The notes under the pieces: generated by a model
The model's input: only the letters and a program-made list of their open reading frames with translations
Told to the model about the DNA's origin: nothing
The model's database searches: none
DNA from: Mucilaginibacter cryoferens
GTDB taxonomy: Bacteria; Bacteroidota; Bacteroidia; Sphingobacteriales; Sphingobacteriaceae
Length of the DNA stretch: 64,000 nt
Assembly: GCF_014205845.1 (NCBI RefSeq)
Contig: NZ_JACHCR010000019.1
Span: forward strand, 80,347-144,346
Direction of reading: 5' to 3'
Program-made: the position numbers and the translations under genes
Shown here: one piece after another, positions 52,252 through 62,200 of the stretch
Layout: every line of letters begins with the position of its first letter
Numbering within the stretch: the stretch's first letter is position 1

Positions 52252-54204
52252 ATGAAAATAAACAAACGGATATTATTAGTGCTTTTTACACTATTCCATT
52301 TTTTTCAAACGTCCGGTTATGCCCAGGTAACTTTGCCAAAAGTGTTTGGCGATAATATGGTTTTGCAAAGAGGCATAAAAATTCCTGTTTGGGGTAACGC
52401 AACTCCGGGTTCTTTGATTGTTGCAACGCTTGGTAAAGTAAGTACAAAAGCAAAAACTGATAAAGACGGCAAATGGATGTTGCATTTTTCGAAGTTTAAG
52501 GCAGGTGGCCCCTATGATCTCAAAATTTCTGAATCAGGAAATCCCGACTTCGCAATAAAACTAACAGGAATTCTTATCGGGGATGTATGGCTTGCTTCGG
52601 GCCAATCTAATATGGAATGGCAGGTACAGCAGGCGCGGGATGCTCCGAATGAAATTGCCAAAGCAGATTTTCCCAAAATCCGCTTTCTTTTGGTAGAACA
52701 CGATATTAAACTTATTCCTCAATCTGATTTTTTAGCGGGTAAGTGGAAACTATGCGACACAAATAATGTAAAGCAGTTCTCTGCCGTGGCCTATTATTTT
52801 GCCCGCAAAATACATAAAGAGCAAAACGTTCCAATCGGGATCATTCAAAGTACCTGGGGTGGAACGCCGGTACAGGCATGGACAAGCCGGGAAATGCAGC
52901 TTACATCGTCTGCTACCAGGGCAAAAATGCTTGCAGTTGATACCCTGACTCAAAACAATGTTGTAAAAGATAGCCTGGATATGATACGTTTTTGGGACAT
53001 CGTTTATCATCCACAGAATAATACTGATAAAACTGTTCCCTTACCGGATTATGACGATTCTGGTTGGACGGCGGTCGAGATGCCCCGGCTGATTAAAGAT
53101 TTTGGAATTGGAAAATATGAAGGGATGATTTGGTTACGCAAAAAAATTGTGTTACCCCCATCTTTTGCAGGAAAAGAGTTAGTACTGAATATTGGTCACC
53201 CTGAAATGAATTACTCACTTTATTTTAACGGCGCCGAAATATGCAAAACAATTTGGAATAGCAATTCAAAGCAATCCTATACCATTCCGGCCGACCTGGT
53301 TAAAAACGGGGAAAATACCATTGGTATAAGAATGGCTATGCTGTGGGGCGGCGGCGGATTGAACCCTCCGGCCGAAAATATTTATATTACTGATGGTTAT
53401 TCTAAGATCTCTTTAGCAGGGAAATGGTTGTATAAAATAAATGTTGAACCGGCCATTCCTAAAATCCACAATTACCAAAATTACCCCGCAGTACTGTTTA
53501 ATGCCATGATTAATCCGTTAATTCCTTTTGGGGTCAAAGGGTTTATTTGGTACCAGGGAGAGGCGAATGATACGGAGGCTTACCGCTATAGGGAATTATT
53601 TCCTATGCTGATCAATGACTGGCGAAAACATTGGCATCAGGGTAATCTTCCTTTTTTATATGTTCAGTTGGCAAACTTCAAAAAAGAAGATCCGCTTCCT
53701 GCTGAAAGCGAATGGGCTGAATTGAGAGAGGCGCAAACACTAACACTGTCACAACCCAACACAGGCATGGCTTGTATAATAGATATCGGCGATGCCGGCA
53801 GTATTCATCCTACAAATAAGCAGGAGGTAGGACGCAGGTTGGCGCTGATAGCGGAAAAAAAAGCCTATGGGGAAAATGTTATTGCCTCGGGGCCAATGTA
53901 TAAAAGCTTCGTTGTCAAAGGGACAGATATAATTATAAGTTTCACCGGGACCGGTTTGGAACTTGCAACCCGCGATGCAGCTTCACTAAAAGGATTTGTG
54001 ATTGCCGGAGATGATAAAAAATTCTACTGGGCATCGGCCAGGATCGAAGGAGATAAGGTGATAGTTAGTTCGGATAAGGTAAATATACCCGTAGCCGTAC
54101 GTTACGCCTGGGCCGACAACCCCGTTTGTAACCTTGTTAACAAAGAAGGGCTGCCGGCCGCGCCCTTCAGAACAGATGAATGGAAGGGAATTACCCAAAA
54201 GTGA
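52252..54204 (+). CDS. SASA-family carbohydrate O-acetylesterase
   Basis: The 650-residue exported esterase (signal cleavage near SGYAQ) has an N-terminal beta domain, then the SGNH/SASA catalytic module. The nucleophile Ser is in LASGQSNMEWQ (about 119), the GVKGFIWYQGEAND block is in the middle, and the catalytic Asp/His segment is DAGSIHPTNKQEVG. A galactose-binding-like beta insert (about 255-390) interrupts the module, as in sialate-O-acetylesterase relatives. In plant-polysaccharide PULs such enzymes strip acetyl groups from hemicellulose. It starts 17 bases after the GH27 gene. Confidence 0.9.
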   Translation: MKINKRILLVLFTLFHFFQTSGYAQVTLPKVFGDNMVLQRGIKIPVWGNATPGSLIVATLGKVSTKAKTDKDGKWMLHFSKFKAGGPYDLKISESGNPDFAIKLTGILIGDVWLASGQSNMEWQVQQARDAPNEIAKADFPKIRFLLVEHDIKLIPQSDFLAGKWKLCDTNNVKQFSAVAYYFARKIHKEQNVPIGIIQSTWGGTPVQAWTSREMQLTSSATRAKMLAVDTLTQNNVVKDSLDMIRFWDIVYHPQNNTDKTVPLPDYDDSGWTAVEMPRLIKDFGIGKYEGMIWLRKKIVLPPSFAGKELVLNIGHPEMNYSLYFNGAEICKTIWNSNSKQSYTIPADLVKNGENTIGIRMAMLWGGGGLNPPAENIYITDGYSKISLAGKWLYKINVEPAIPKIHNYQNYPAVLFNAMINPLIPFGVKGFIWYQGEANDTEAYRYRELFPMLINDWRKHWHQGNLPFLYVQLANFKKEDPLPAESEWAELREAQTLTLSQPNTGMACIIDIGDAGSIHPTNKQEVGRRLALIAEKKAYGENVIASGPMYKSFVVKGTDIIISFTGTGLELATRDAASLKGFVIAGDDKKFYWASARIEGDKVIVSSDKVNIPVAVRYAWADNPVCNLVNKEGLPAAPFRTDEWKGITQK

Positions 54205-54331
54205 TTTGGTTTACGCTATGCTGGATGCAGGCGAAGTTGAGGCGATTGAAAAACGTCGCTGATGGGTTACATCTAAACTGGCCATCTGGTATATTTATTA
54301 TCGGTATAATACCTGTTACCAAATTTGCAAT
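54203..54331 (+). other. Short gap with a coding-like remnant
   Basis: The frame 54203-54262 reads DLVYAMLDAGEVEAIEKRR and a stop. It looks like the C-terminus of a lost gene, but I cannot name it. The rest is AT-rich leader of the GH127 gene. Confidence 0.3.
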
Positions 54332-56257
54332 ATGAAGAAAAAAACAATCCTTAGAACTATCCTAATCGCCGGCCATTTTATTGCCGTTATGCTCATTTGC
54401 AAGCCGGCTTTTTCACAATATATCGGCCAGTATCAAATAGAAATGACCAAACGGTCCGAAATCACTGCAAAGGCACAAAGCTTTAATTTGCAGGATGTAA
54501 GGTTATTAGACAGTCGTTTCAAACAAAACATGGAACGCGATGCCAAATGGATGTTGAGCATTAGTAACGCAAGCTTGTTGCATACCTGGCGGTTAAATGC
54601 CGGTATCGCATCTAATGCCAAACCCCTGGGTGGATGGGAATCACCAAATTGCGAGTTACGTGGGCATATTATGGGTCATATACTTTCCGGGCTTGCGTTG
54701 ATGTATGCTTCAACAGGAGAAATAGTTTACAAACAAAAAGCCGATTCGTTGGTGACAGCACTTGCGGAATGCCAGCAGGTTTTGGATGAAGGGGGTTACC
54801 TAAGTGCTTTCCCCAAACAATTTATCAACCGGGCAATTAAGGGTGAGTGGGTGTGGGCTCCCTGGTATACGATCCACAAAGTGATGGCAGGGCTAACCGA
54901 TATGTATCTGTATTCAGGTAACAAGCAGGCTTTGGACATTGCAGAAAAGATGAGTGGATGGGCTTTTCATAAACTTGAGCCTTTAACTCCTCAACAATTG
55001 GCCACAATGGAAAAAACTGAATTTGGCGGAATGAGTGAAGTTGCCTATAATTTGTATGCCATAACAGGAAACAAGAACGACAAAAGATTAGCAGAACTTT
55101 TTTATCATCACGCTATTCTGGACCCTTTAGCAAATAAGGAAGATAAACTCGCGGGGGTTCACGCTAATACCCAAATCCCTAAAATAATAGGTGCGGCGCG
55201 CGGATATGAACTTACACACGATGACACGCTAAAAACGATTGCTGAATTTTTTTGGCAGACGGTTATCGATCACCATACTTTTGCAACTGGCGGAAACAGC
55301 GATCAGGAATTTTTCTTTACGCCCGATCAAATCTCGAAACATATAACAGCCACCACCACTGAAACCTGCAACACCTACAATATGCTAAAACTGACACGTC
55401 ACTTGTTTACCTGGACAGCAGACGTAAAGTATGCAGATTATTACGAGCGTGCTTTATATAACCATATATTGCCATCTCAGGAAGCGGAGACTGGTATGGT
55501 TACATATTTACAATCAGTAAAGCCTGGTTTGTTCAAGACCTATAGTTCACACGACGACTCCTTTTGGTGTTGTGTTGGCACAAGTTTTGAAAATCATGCT
55601 AAATATGCTGAAAGTATTTATTACCATACGGATAATGGCATTTATGTTAACCTGTTTATCCCATCCGAATTGAATTGGGGTGAGAAAGGCTTTAAAATTG
55701 TTCAACAAACCCGCTATCCCGAAGAAAGTGTAACTAATCTCACCGTAAAGGAAGCGCCGTCGCGTATCCCGTTTTCGTTATATATCCGATATCCGCATTG
55801 GGCAACGTCTGGTGCGAAGATTACAATAAATGGTAAAGTGGTTAAAATATCAGAAAAACCCGGTAGTTATATTGAGTTAAAAAGAGTATGGAAAACCGGT
55901 GATGAAGTGGCTGTTAGTTTTCCTATGTCGTTGCGATTGATCCCTGCAAACGATAATGCAAAGGTGGCCGCAATCGCTTACGGCCCATTATTGCTGGCTG
56001 GAGATATGGGCACCGGCGGAATAAACCCGCCTGCACCTTTTGCCAGGGATCAGCTGGAATTTGTAAAATATAATATCCCTGAAGATGTTATCAGTTCGCT
56101 AACTGTAAAAAAACGGAAATTAACTGACTGGCTAACACCATTGGCGGGGAAGCAGCTTACATTCGAAACGAAAGATGTAGCGGGCAGGCCCATTACTCTG
56201 ATTCCGTATTACCAGATTGATAAACAGCGTTATGTACTCTATTGGAATTTGAAATGA
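54332..56257 (+). CDS. GH127/GH146-type beta-L-arabinofuranosidase (DUF1680)
   Basis: The 641-residue protein has a signal peptide (cleavage near KPAFSQ) and the DUF1680 (alpha/alpha)6 barrel. Visible motifs are LRGHIMGHILSGLAL, WAPWYTIHKVMAGL, FATGGNSDQEFF, TTTETCNTYNMLKLTR and FWCCVGTSFENHAKY. Cys 413/414 include the zinc-held catalytic nucleophile of GH127, with Glu in the TETC motif. The C-terminal beta-sandwich ends with QRYVLYWNLK. These enzymes remove beta-L-arabinofuranose, a sugar found in extensins, RG-II and the T side chain of solanaceous xyloglucan. It is the last gene of the PUL. Confidence 0.92.
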   Translation: MKKKTILRTILIAGHFIAVMLICKPAFSQYIGQYQIEMTKRSEITAKAQSFNLQDVRLLDSRFKQNMERDAKWMLSISNASLLHTWRLNAGIASNAKPLGGWESPNCELRGHIMGHILSGLALMYASTGEIVYKQKADSLVTALAECQQVLDEGGYLSAFPKQFINRAIKGEWVWAPWYTIHKVMAGLTDMYLYSGNKQALDIAEKMSGWAFHKLEPLTPQQLATMEKTEFGGMSEVAYNLYAITGNKNDKRLAELFYHHAILDPLANKEDKLAGVHANTQIPKIIGAARGYELTHDDTLKTIAEFFWQTVIDHHTFATGGNSDQEFFFTPDQISKHITATTTETCNTYNMLKLTRHLFTWTADVKYADYYERALYNHILPSQEAETGMVTYLQSVKPGLFKTYSSHDDSFWCCVGTSFENHAKYAESIYYHTDNGIYVNLFIPSELNWGEKGFKIVQQTRYPEESVTNLTVKEAPSRIPFSLYIRYPHWATSGAKITINGKVVKISEKPGSYIELKRVWKTGDEVAVSFPMSLRLIPANDNAKVAAIAYGPLLLAGDMGTGGINPPAPFARDQLEFVKYNIPEDVISSLTVKKRKLTDWLTPLAGKQLTFETKDVAGRPITLIPYYQIDKQRYVLYWNLK

Positions 56258-56274
56258 CCGAACTACAATTATGA

Positions 56275-56386
56275 AATGATCGGCCAGCTCTATCCTATGG
56301 AGCAATTGCTCCATAGCATCCACCCTGCTTAATGTATTACGGGTACCATACATTGCCGAAGCAAAACTGTCTATTCCTATTTCCAT
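56275..56386 (-). pseudogene. 5' fragment of an LLM-class flavin oxidoreductase gene
   Basis: The minus-strand start MEIGIDSFASAMYGTRNTLS and then RVDAMEQLLHRIELADH is the typical N-terminus of luciferase-like (LLM) oxidoreductases. After about 37 codons similarity ends and the sequence becomes the antisense of the GH127 3' flank. The PUL end therefore joined or cut this gene at about 56270. Confidence 0.75.
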
Positions 56387-56423
56387 GATAGTAAAATTAT
56401 TTAATTAGAATAGCGGTTTAAAA

Positions 56424-56453
56424 AAATGGTTGCTTTTTTAGGAGCAACCATTT
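56424..56453 (-). terminator. Terminator behind the isochorismatase-like fragment
   Basis: AAATGGTTGCT (56424-56434) pairs with AGCAACCATTT (56443-56453); on the minus strand a run of T follows the stem. Confidence 0.7.
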
Positions 56454-56502
56454 CTTATTGGCTTGGTATTTTAATGTATCATTAGGATACAGCGGCCACG
56501 TA

Positions 56503-56691
56503 TTATTTTTCTGATTTTGTAACTTCCTGGGCTTTATAGTATTGTTCAATAATAGCCTGGAAATTAGGCACCATTTCTGCCAGCAGTTTGGCAAAATCTC
56601 CGGCTTCTTTCCTTCTCCAGTCTTTCATCAATTCAGGAAGCACGGCGCCACAGGTTACCGGGATAGCACCTGCCTGGGTTAAACGGAGCAT
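56503..56691 (-). pseudogene. 3' fragment of an isochorismatase-like hydrolase gene
   Basis: Sixty-two codons (MLRLTQAGAIPVTCGAVLPE, then LMKDWRRKEAGDFAKLLAEM) match the C-terminus of YcaC-like isochorismatase-family hydrolases; the catalytic N-terminal part is missing. It is followed by its own terminator, then by the LLM fragment. Confidence 0.65.
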
Positions 56692-57083
56692 GTACTTACG
56701 CGTTGAACTTTAACTTGGAAACCCGGCCAATAAGTGAATATACCAACGGTGCCCTTGAATTGGGAATCAAGCTGCTATTATTAAAAAAACAGAAGAGGGA
56801 TGGCTTAAACCAAGATGTGTTTACGTTAGCTACCAAGGGGTTCCCGAGAGTTTCTTGATCTCATTGACAGCTAAACGGCCCTCGGCAAATGTCGAGTTAT
56901 TGAAAATACGGATTATACTGGACTAAGTTGCAGTCTCTAAAATTATAATCTCTCAACTTGCTGGTTTTTTGAAAATAGTGTATCTTTAGTTAAGATTTGC
57001 AGAGGTAATAAAAAGAGCGGCATCTGTGGCGACTGATTATCTCATGGTTGTTAAATAGCTACAAATCAACAGTATAATAGGTT
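56692..57083. other. Gene-poor right end of the island
   Basis: No intact gene is visible. Short coding-like stretches on the plus strand near 56710-56860 (e.g. NLETRPISEYTNGALELGIK) cannot be assigned. The remainder up to the right attachment site is AT-rich. Confidence 0.5.
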
Positions 57084-57108
57084 GGGTTCTATTCCCTCCC
57101 TCACCGCT
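57084..57108 (+). repeat. attR: right attachment site (tRNA-Ser 3'-end copy)
   Basis: GGGTTC, two mismatches in three bases, then TCCCTCCCTCACCGCT matches the 3' end of tRNA-Ser. It has no tRNA 5' part, so it is the displaced original 3' end. A terminator follows at 57118-57156, presumably the original terminator of the tRNA gene. Confidence 0.85.
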
Positions 57109-57117
57109 AGGTATTAG

Positions 57118-57156
57118 AAGCCCGATTAAGCATCACACTTAATCGGGCTTTTTTTA
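57118..57156 (+). terminator. Original tRNA-Ser terminator, now behind attR
   Basis: AAGCCCGATTAAG (57118-57130) pairs perfectly with CTTAATCGGGCTT (57138-57150), followed by TTTTT. It differs in sequence from the terminator now behind the tRNA (15453-15487). Confidence 0.88.
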
Positions 57157-57270
57157 TTTGCTTGTAATGAATATTTGTTGGAAATACCCAATAGAGGCTA
57201 AATGATTTTTATGCTTCCTGTAAGGTTTTTTCTAAAATTTGTAGGCGATTTGACATCTATCAATTGCTTG

Positions 57271-57642
57271 CTAAGGAGTTGCATTAATTGCACTCTTTCT
57301 ATGTGTGGCTCCCCAATTTTCCAAAACTTCCCAAACCGGTATTAATTCAGATGACATTTCAGTCAGCCCGTAATCTACATGTGGCGGAAATTCAGGGCGT
57401 ACAGTACGGTACACTAGTCCGTCTTTCTCCATCTCACGAAGCTGAACTGTCAGCATTTTTTCGGTTATGCCTGGAATTTTACTTCGTATTTCACTATATC
57501 TCAATATCCCATCCTGAAGATGGCACAGTATCAGAAGTTTCCATCGTCCCGATAGTAAGCATACTGCATAAGTCAGGTCGCAGGTGGTTGCTATAAATCT
57601 TTCATTCTGCAGGTTTGTTGAGGTTGTTTTTCGTTTTCCCAT
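57271..57642 (-). CDS. HxlR-family winged-helix regulator
   Basis: The 123-residue protein shows the HxlR domain: TYAVCLLSGRWKLLILCHLQDG, RYSEIRSKIPGITEKMLTVQLREMEKDGLV and the wing RPEFPPHVDYGLTE. Cys residues near positions 20, 28 and 40 could serve in redox sensing, as in YodB. It is divergent from a flavin oxidoreductase gene with a 225-base shared region, the classical arrangement for an HxlR repressor and its target. Confidence 0.92.
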   Translation of the reverse strand: MGKRKTTSTNLQNERFIATTCDLTYAVCLLSGRWKLLILCHLQDGILRYSEIRSKIPGITEKMLTVQLREMEKDGLVYRTVRPEFPPHVDYGLTEMSSELIPVWEVLENWGATHRKSAINATP

Positions 57643-57867
57643 ATTATATTGACATATGCCAGCGGAATCGCAAAGTTAATTATCTTATGGGTGATTTGAA
57701 TTTCTACCCCACAACTACGTAATACGAACAAAAAAGTTCGTAGCGCACAAATAGCCGCACATTCGTCATCAACCCAACCTAACCATAGTTTTGCTTACCC
57801 GCCGTTATTCATTGTGCTATTTTATAAGAATTGCGGTGGCCAACTTATTTTTCACACATAAAAACAC

Positions 57868-58446
57868 ATGGCAAAAAAACTCATGATTTTAGGACATCCC
57901 ACTATAGAGCAGTCGCTTGCCAATAGTACAATCGTTTCAGCAGTTCAACAGAATGTGCAAGACATTGAAATTAGAAATTTAGCACAGCTCTACCCTGATT
58001 ATAAAATTAACGTTCTGGCAGAGCAGGAAGCTTTGATAAAGGCGGATATTGTTATTTTTCAATTCCCGTTCTATTGGTACGGGGTTCCTGCAATTTTAAA
58101 AAAATATATCGATGATGTATATACCTATCAGTTTGCCTACGGAAGTGAGGGCGATAAACTAAAAGGGAAAAAAATGCAGTTAAGCTTTACTACTGGTGCA
58201 TCAGAGGCTGATTACACACCCATTGGGATTGAGAATTATCGCTTACCTGAGTTTTTAAAACCTTTGGAACAAACAGCATACTATACTGGTATGGATTATT
58301 TAGATCCGGTTTTTACACAAACCATGATGTATATACCCGGTTTGATGGGTATAAAGGAGGAGGTTGTCGTAAATGCCAAAGTACATGCAGAAAGATTGAT
58401 CGACAAAATCACACAAGCAGAACAATCGTTGGAAGCTGTTGCATAA
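57868..58446 (+). CDS. Flavodoxin-fold NAD(P)H oxidoreductase (KefF/MdaB-like)
   Basis: The 192-residue protein starts MAKKLMILGHPTIEQSLANS, the FMN/FAD phosphate loop of the Flavodoxin_2 family. It continues with ADIVIFQFPFYWYGVPAILKKYIDDV and LSFTTGASEADY. These enzymes reduce quinones or other electrophiles with NAD(P)H. Control by the divergent HxlR regulator is likely, giving a stress-detoxification pair. An inverted repeat (58613-58653) lies 167 bases beyond its stop. Confidence 0.92.
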   Translation: MAKKLMILGHPTIEQSLANSTIVSAVQQNVQDIEIRNLAQLYPDYKINVLAEQEALIKADIVIFQFPFYWYGVPAILKKYIDDVYTYQFAYGSEGDKLKGKKMQLSFTTGASEADYTPIGIENYRLPEFLKPLEQTAYYTGMDYLDPVFTQTMMYIPGLMGIKEEVVVNAKVHAERLIDKITQAEQSLEAVA

Positions 58447-59276
58447 AAACGCGAGTCCGATTTAAGTATTTTTTATTAATTCGAAATCCGAGCAGTCTTT
58501 AAGTGGTTTCAGAACAGAACTTGATCTTCAATGTTCTTCGGGTGACTTTTGCCTTAACGCTGGTGGATTGGGTGGAACTTGCATGTAATAACTACTGCGC
58601 ATTTTAGCTCAAGCGATGGCAAATTGAGTTTTCATTTATTCAATTGCCATCGCATCTAAAGCGAGGTGTATTTAAAGATAAATATTTTTACGCGGAAATC
58701 AGAGCGATTAACTATCTTGTTTTCGATAATTATATTTCGATAAAATAATTAGTCTCTATGATGTTTTGCATGGGGATTTTAATAGGTTCAAATTCATGAA
58801 TTTATTTAATAATCTCTTTCTTTCAAAATGTCAATAAGGGGATATTCGGAAGTTTATCACAAAATTAATCGACAGATAGCGATAAAACATTGCTCACGCT
58901 ATTCTCCATTGAGCCGACAATTATCAGGTGAGTTTGTTCAATTGCCCGGGTTTAGTTAACATGCTTTGGTTTAATCCGTAAAGGTTTTGCTTAATTAACA
59001 AAATCTTTAAAGCAAAAGCAATCAGTTTTGGTAATTGCACTCTAAATTACTATTGCAATGATAGAAGTGGTTTTTGGCGAAAGATCGGGCAGCGGTATCG
59101 TTGTTGCACAATGGGGGCGACATATCATCTTTTTTTGTATAGGATTGAACGGCAATTGTATTTATTCTTCGGGCATTCCTATATGCGATTGATTGTCACT
59201 TTAATATGGATAATACCTGAAAAGCAATAGGTGTTTTGATATATATTTATCTAAATAAACCGTCATTATAACCGAT
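58447..59276. other. 830-base gap with a hairpin and a DUF1835-like gene fragment
   Basis: GCGATGGC-AAATTGA (58613-58627) pairs with TCAATTGCCATCGC (58640-58653) with one bulge. At 59058-59192 a 44-codon frame starts MIEVVFGERSGSGIVVAQWG, close to the N-terminus of DUF1835 proteins, then degenerates to a stop. It is probably a remnant. The rest is AT-rich with no gene seen. Confidence 0.45.
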
Positions 59277-62200
59277 ATGCTTAAGGCCTTACTTTTTGTC
59301 ACTCTTCTTTTCCCGATTGGTTGTTTTGCCCAGTTTACAATCACCGGAAGAATAATAAACAAAAACGACAATAGCCCGGTAGCTAATGCCAGTGTGTTTT
59401 TAAGTAACGCCACTACAGGCGGCAAAACTTCAAGTGTCGGCACTTTCGCCTTACACGATGTGAAGCCGGGTAAATACGATCTGGTAGTTTCCATTATTGG
59501 CTTTGAAAGCTTTAGCCAGACTGTTACAGTAACGGCAAGCAATATCAGTTTGGCTGATATTGAGATAGTACCCAAAACAATTATTTTAAAAGAAGTAACT
59601 ATAAAGGCTGTAGATGATAAATACAGGGAAAGAAATTACGACTTGTTTAAAGACGAGTTTTTAGGTCACTCAAGCCTGGCTAAAGATTGTAAAATACTAA
59701 ACCCGCAATTGCTTGATTTAAATTATGATGAGACAACTAAAATGCTTACCGCCTCTTCGGTTGATTTTTTAGAAATTGAAAATTCGGCATTGGGATATAA
59801 GTTAAAGTACCTGCTGTCCAATTTTAGTATGGATGATAAAGACAGGAATGCCAGGAAGATTCATTTTGAGGGCCATGTACTATTTGAAAAAATGCACGGA
59901 ACGCCTGCACAAGAACAAAAATGGCAAATAAAAAGGCAAAATGTTTATGAGGGGTCGATAATGCACTTTTTGCGCTCAACGCTTAACAATACTTTGGCCG
60001 AGGAGGGTTTCAGAGTGCTGCAAATAGAGAAGAACCCCGACGCGAAAAAAAGCAGAACGTTGATGCATTTCCCTTTGAATGAGACCGAAATTTTACAACC
60101 AACAAACCAGGAAGGGATATATGCGCTGGGATGTGATAATGATGAGCTGCATATAACTTACAATAAAAAACACCGATTTTCAAAAAACGCGCAGATTTCT
60201 TACCTGAAAAATCCAAATAATACAGACGTTACTGTGATAAGTTTTAATATGCCATATGTTTTGTTTGATAACAATGGAGGCATCATTAATCCCAACAGCT
60301 TATCATTTGCCGGTGCCTGGGGCCAGAGCCGTGCCGCTGAACTTTTACCGGTAGACTATGTGTCCGAGGCAGAAAAAAGTAACCCCAATGAGCAAAAAAT
60401 ACACACTGACTCTTTAGCAATTTCGCAAGTTCCTTTAAAAAAGGATTTGCTTTCAATTACTTCCCGATCTGATAGCCTGGCCAATGCAAATCCTGCCGAA
60501 AAGCTGTACTTACAATTTGATAAACCCTATTATGCCATTGGCGATACTATTTGGTTCAAAGCGTATTTGTTTAATGCACCTACCGAATTTCTATCCGCCA
60601 AAAGCGGCATCTTGCATATTGATATTACTACTGATAGCGGTAAAATGGTTAAGCAATATTTAATACCCGTATCTAATGGCTTAAGCTGGGGTAATATTTG
60701 CCTGGATACTACCAATTTTAAATCCGGGGATTATACCCTGCATGCCTACACCAACTGGATGAGGAATTTTGATAACGATATTTTTTACACCCATCATTTC
60801 TTCGTTGCAGGTCCGCGCGAAACCAGGTTGTTAATAAATACGAAAATTAATGCCAGGGATACCAGCGATAAAACCCAGATCAGCTGTCAATTGCAGTTTG
60901 CCGGTATAAATAAAATACCTATGGCCGGCAGGCAATTTCAATTAAGCGTTTACGCGGAAACAAAAAAACTTTATAAACTACAAGCCAATACCGATAAGCA
61001 AGGTTTGCTAAAGATGAATTTTTCTCTTCCGCGAAAATCATCTCACCCTTTTATACTTGTAGAGAGTACAGATAAAAGCAAAAGTGCAGTTATCCCGTTG
61101 GAGGTAACCCGCCCTGAAAATACAGATCTCCAGTTTTTGCCGGAAGGAGGAGATCTGGTTGGGGGTCTGCCAGCTCATATAGGTTTTAAAGCATTAGGCG
61201 AAAATGGAAAAGGAACCGAAATTTCGGGAATAATAACCGACCACAAACAAAAACAGGTGGCTATCTTTAAATCCTCGCACAACGGGATCGGTAGCTTTGA
61301 TTTAACGGTAAAAAATGCAGAAATCTATACTGCCAAAGTTAACCTGCCGGATGGGAAAATTAAAGAGTACCTATTGCCCACCGTAAAAAATTCGGGAACT
61401 ATCTTAAATGTCCGGGGCGGTTTTGATGAAGATTCTGTCATTGTATCGATAGACGCAACTAACGATGTGAAACAATTAGGCGAAAACTTTTTTTTAATCG
61501 GCAAAGCCAGGGGCATTGTTTGTTATGCTGCTGTCTTAAACTTTGCCACCGGCAAAGTGCAGCAAGCAATTGCAAAACGTTTATTCCCTTCTGGTATCGC
61601 GCATTTTATTTTGTTCACAAACAAAGGCCGTTCGCTGAACGAACGTTTGTTTTTTATCGACCATAACGATAATCTTGATATAAAGACTGTCTATAACAAT
61701 GTAATTTTTTCCCCTCGAGACAGCGTTACTTTGCAATTAAATGTTACCGATAAAACCGGCGAACCAGTTAGCGGCAATTTTTCAATGTCGGTAACAGACG
61801 ATTCAGTGATAAAAGAAGATACATTGAATGCTGATAATATAATTGTTCATTTACTGCTTACGGGAGACTTAAAAGGATATATAGAAAATCCCGCATATTA
61901 TTTCCCGGCAAATAACAAACAAACGTGGCAGGCTCTTGATAATTTATTGCTTACACAAGGTTGGAGCAGTTTCGATTGGCCGACTGATAAACAATTGCCA
62001 AGGTTCGGGGCGGAAAAAGAATTTTCTATACAAGGGCGGGTTATCAACGCGCTTAACAATCCGGTCAAAAAAACTCATGTGCAGGGTTTATCCAGATCAC
62101 CGTTGGTGGCAAAGGATACAATAACAGATAACGACGGCAGGTTTGTTTTCAATGATTTCCCCCGCATTGATACCCCTGCCTTTTTTTTGGAAGCTGTAAA

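Larger units (their letters stand above)
15415..57108. mobile_element. 41.7-kb genomic island (IME backbone with PUL cargo) integrated in tRNA-Ser
   Basis: The island is bounded by the 16-base direct repeat of the tRNA-Ser 3' end (15415-15430 and 57093-57108). Inside it are an integrase next to attL, an ORF6N protein, an XRE regulator, BfmA/BtgB-like mobilization proteins, two small helix-turn-helix proteins and a palindromic oriT candidate, followed by the whole PUL. No conjugation (Tra) genes are present, so it could move only with help from another element. Several gene fragments near the right end, and a second tRNA-like scar at 22.9 kb, suggest that it is composite. Confidence 0.78.

Noticed and set aside
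15415..57108. Insertion sequences or transposases within the island
   Set aside because: None was seen; the rearrangements appear to involve direct repeats and duplication rather than IS elements.
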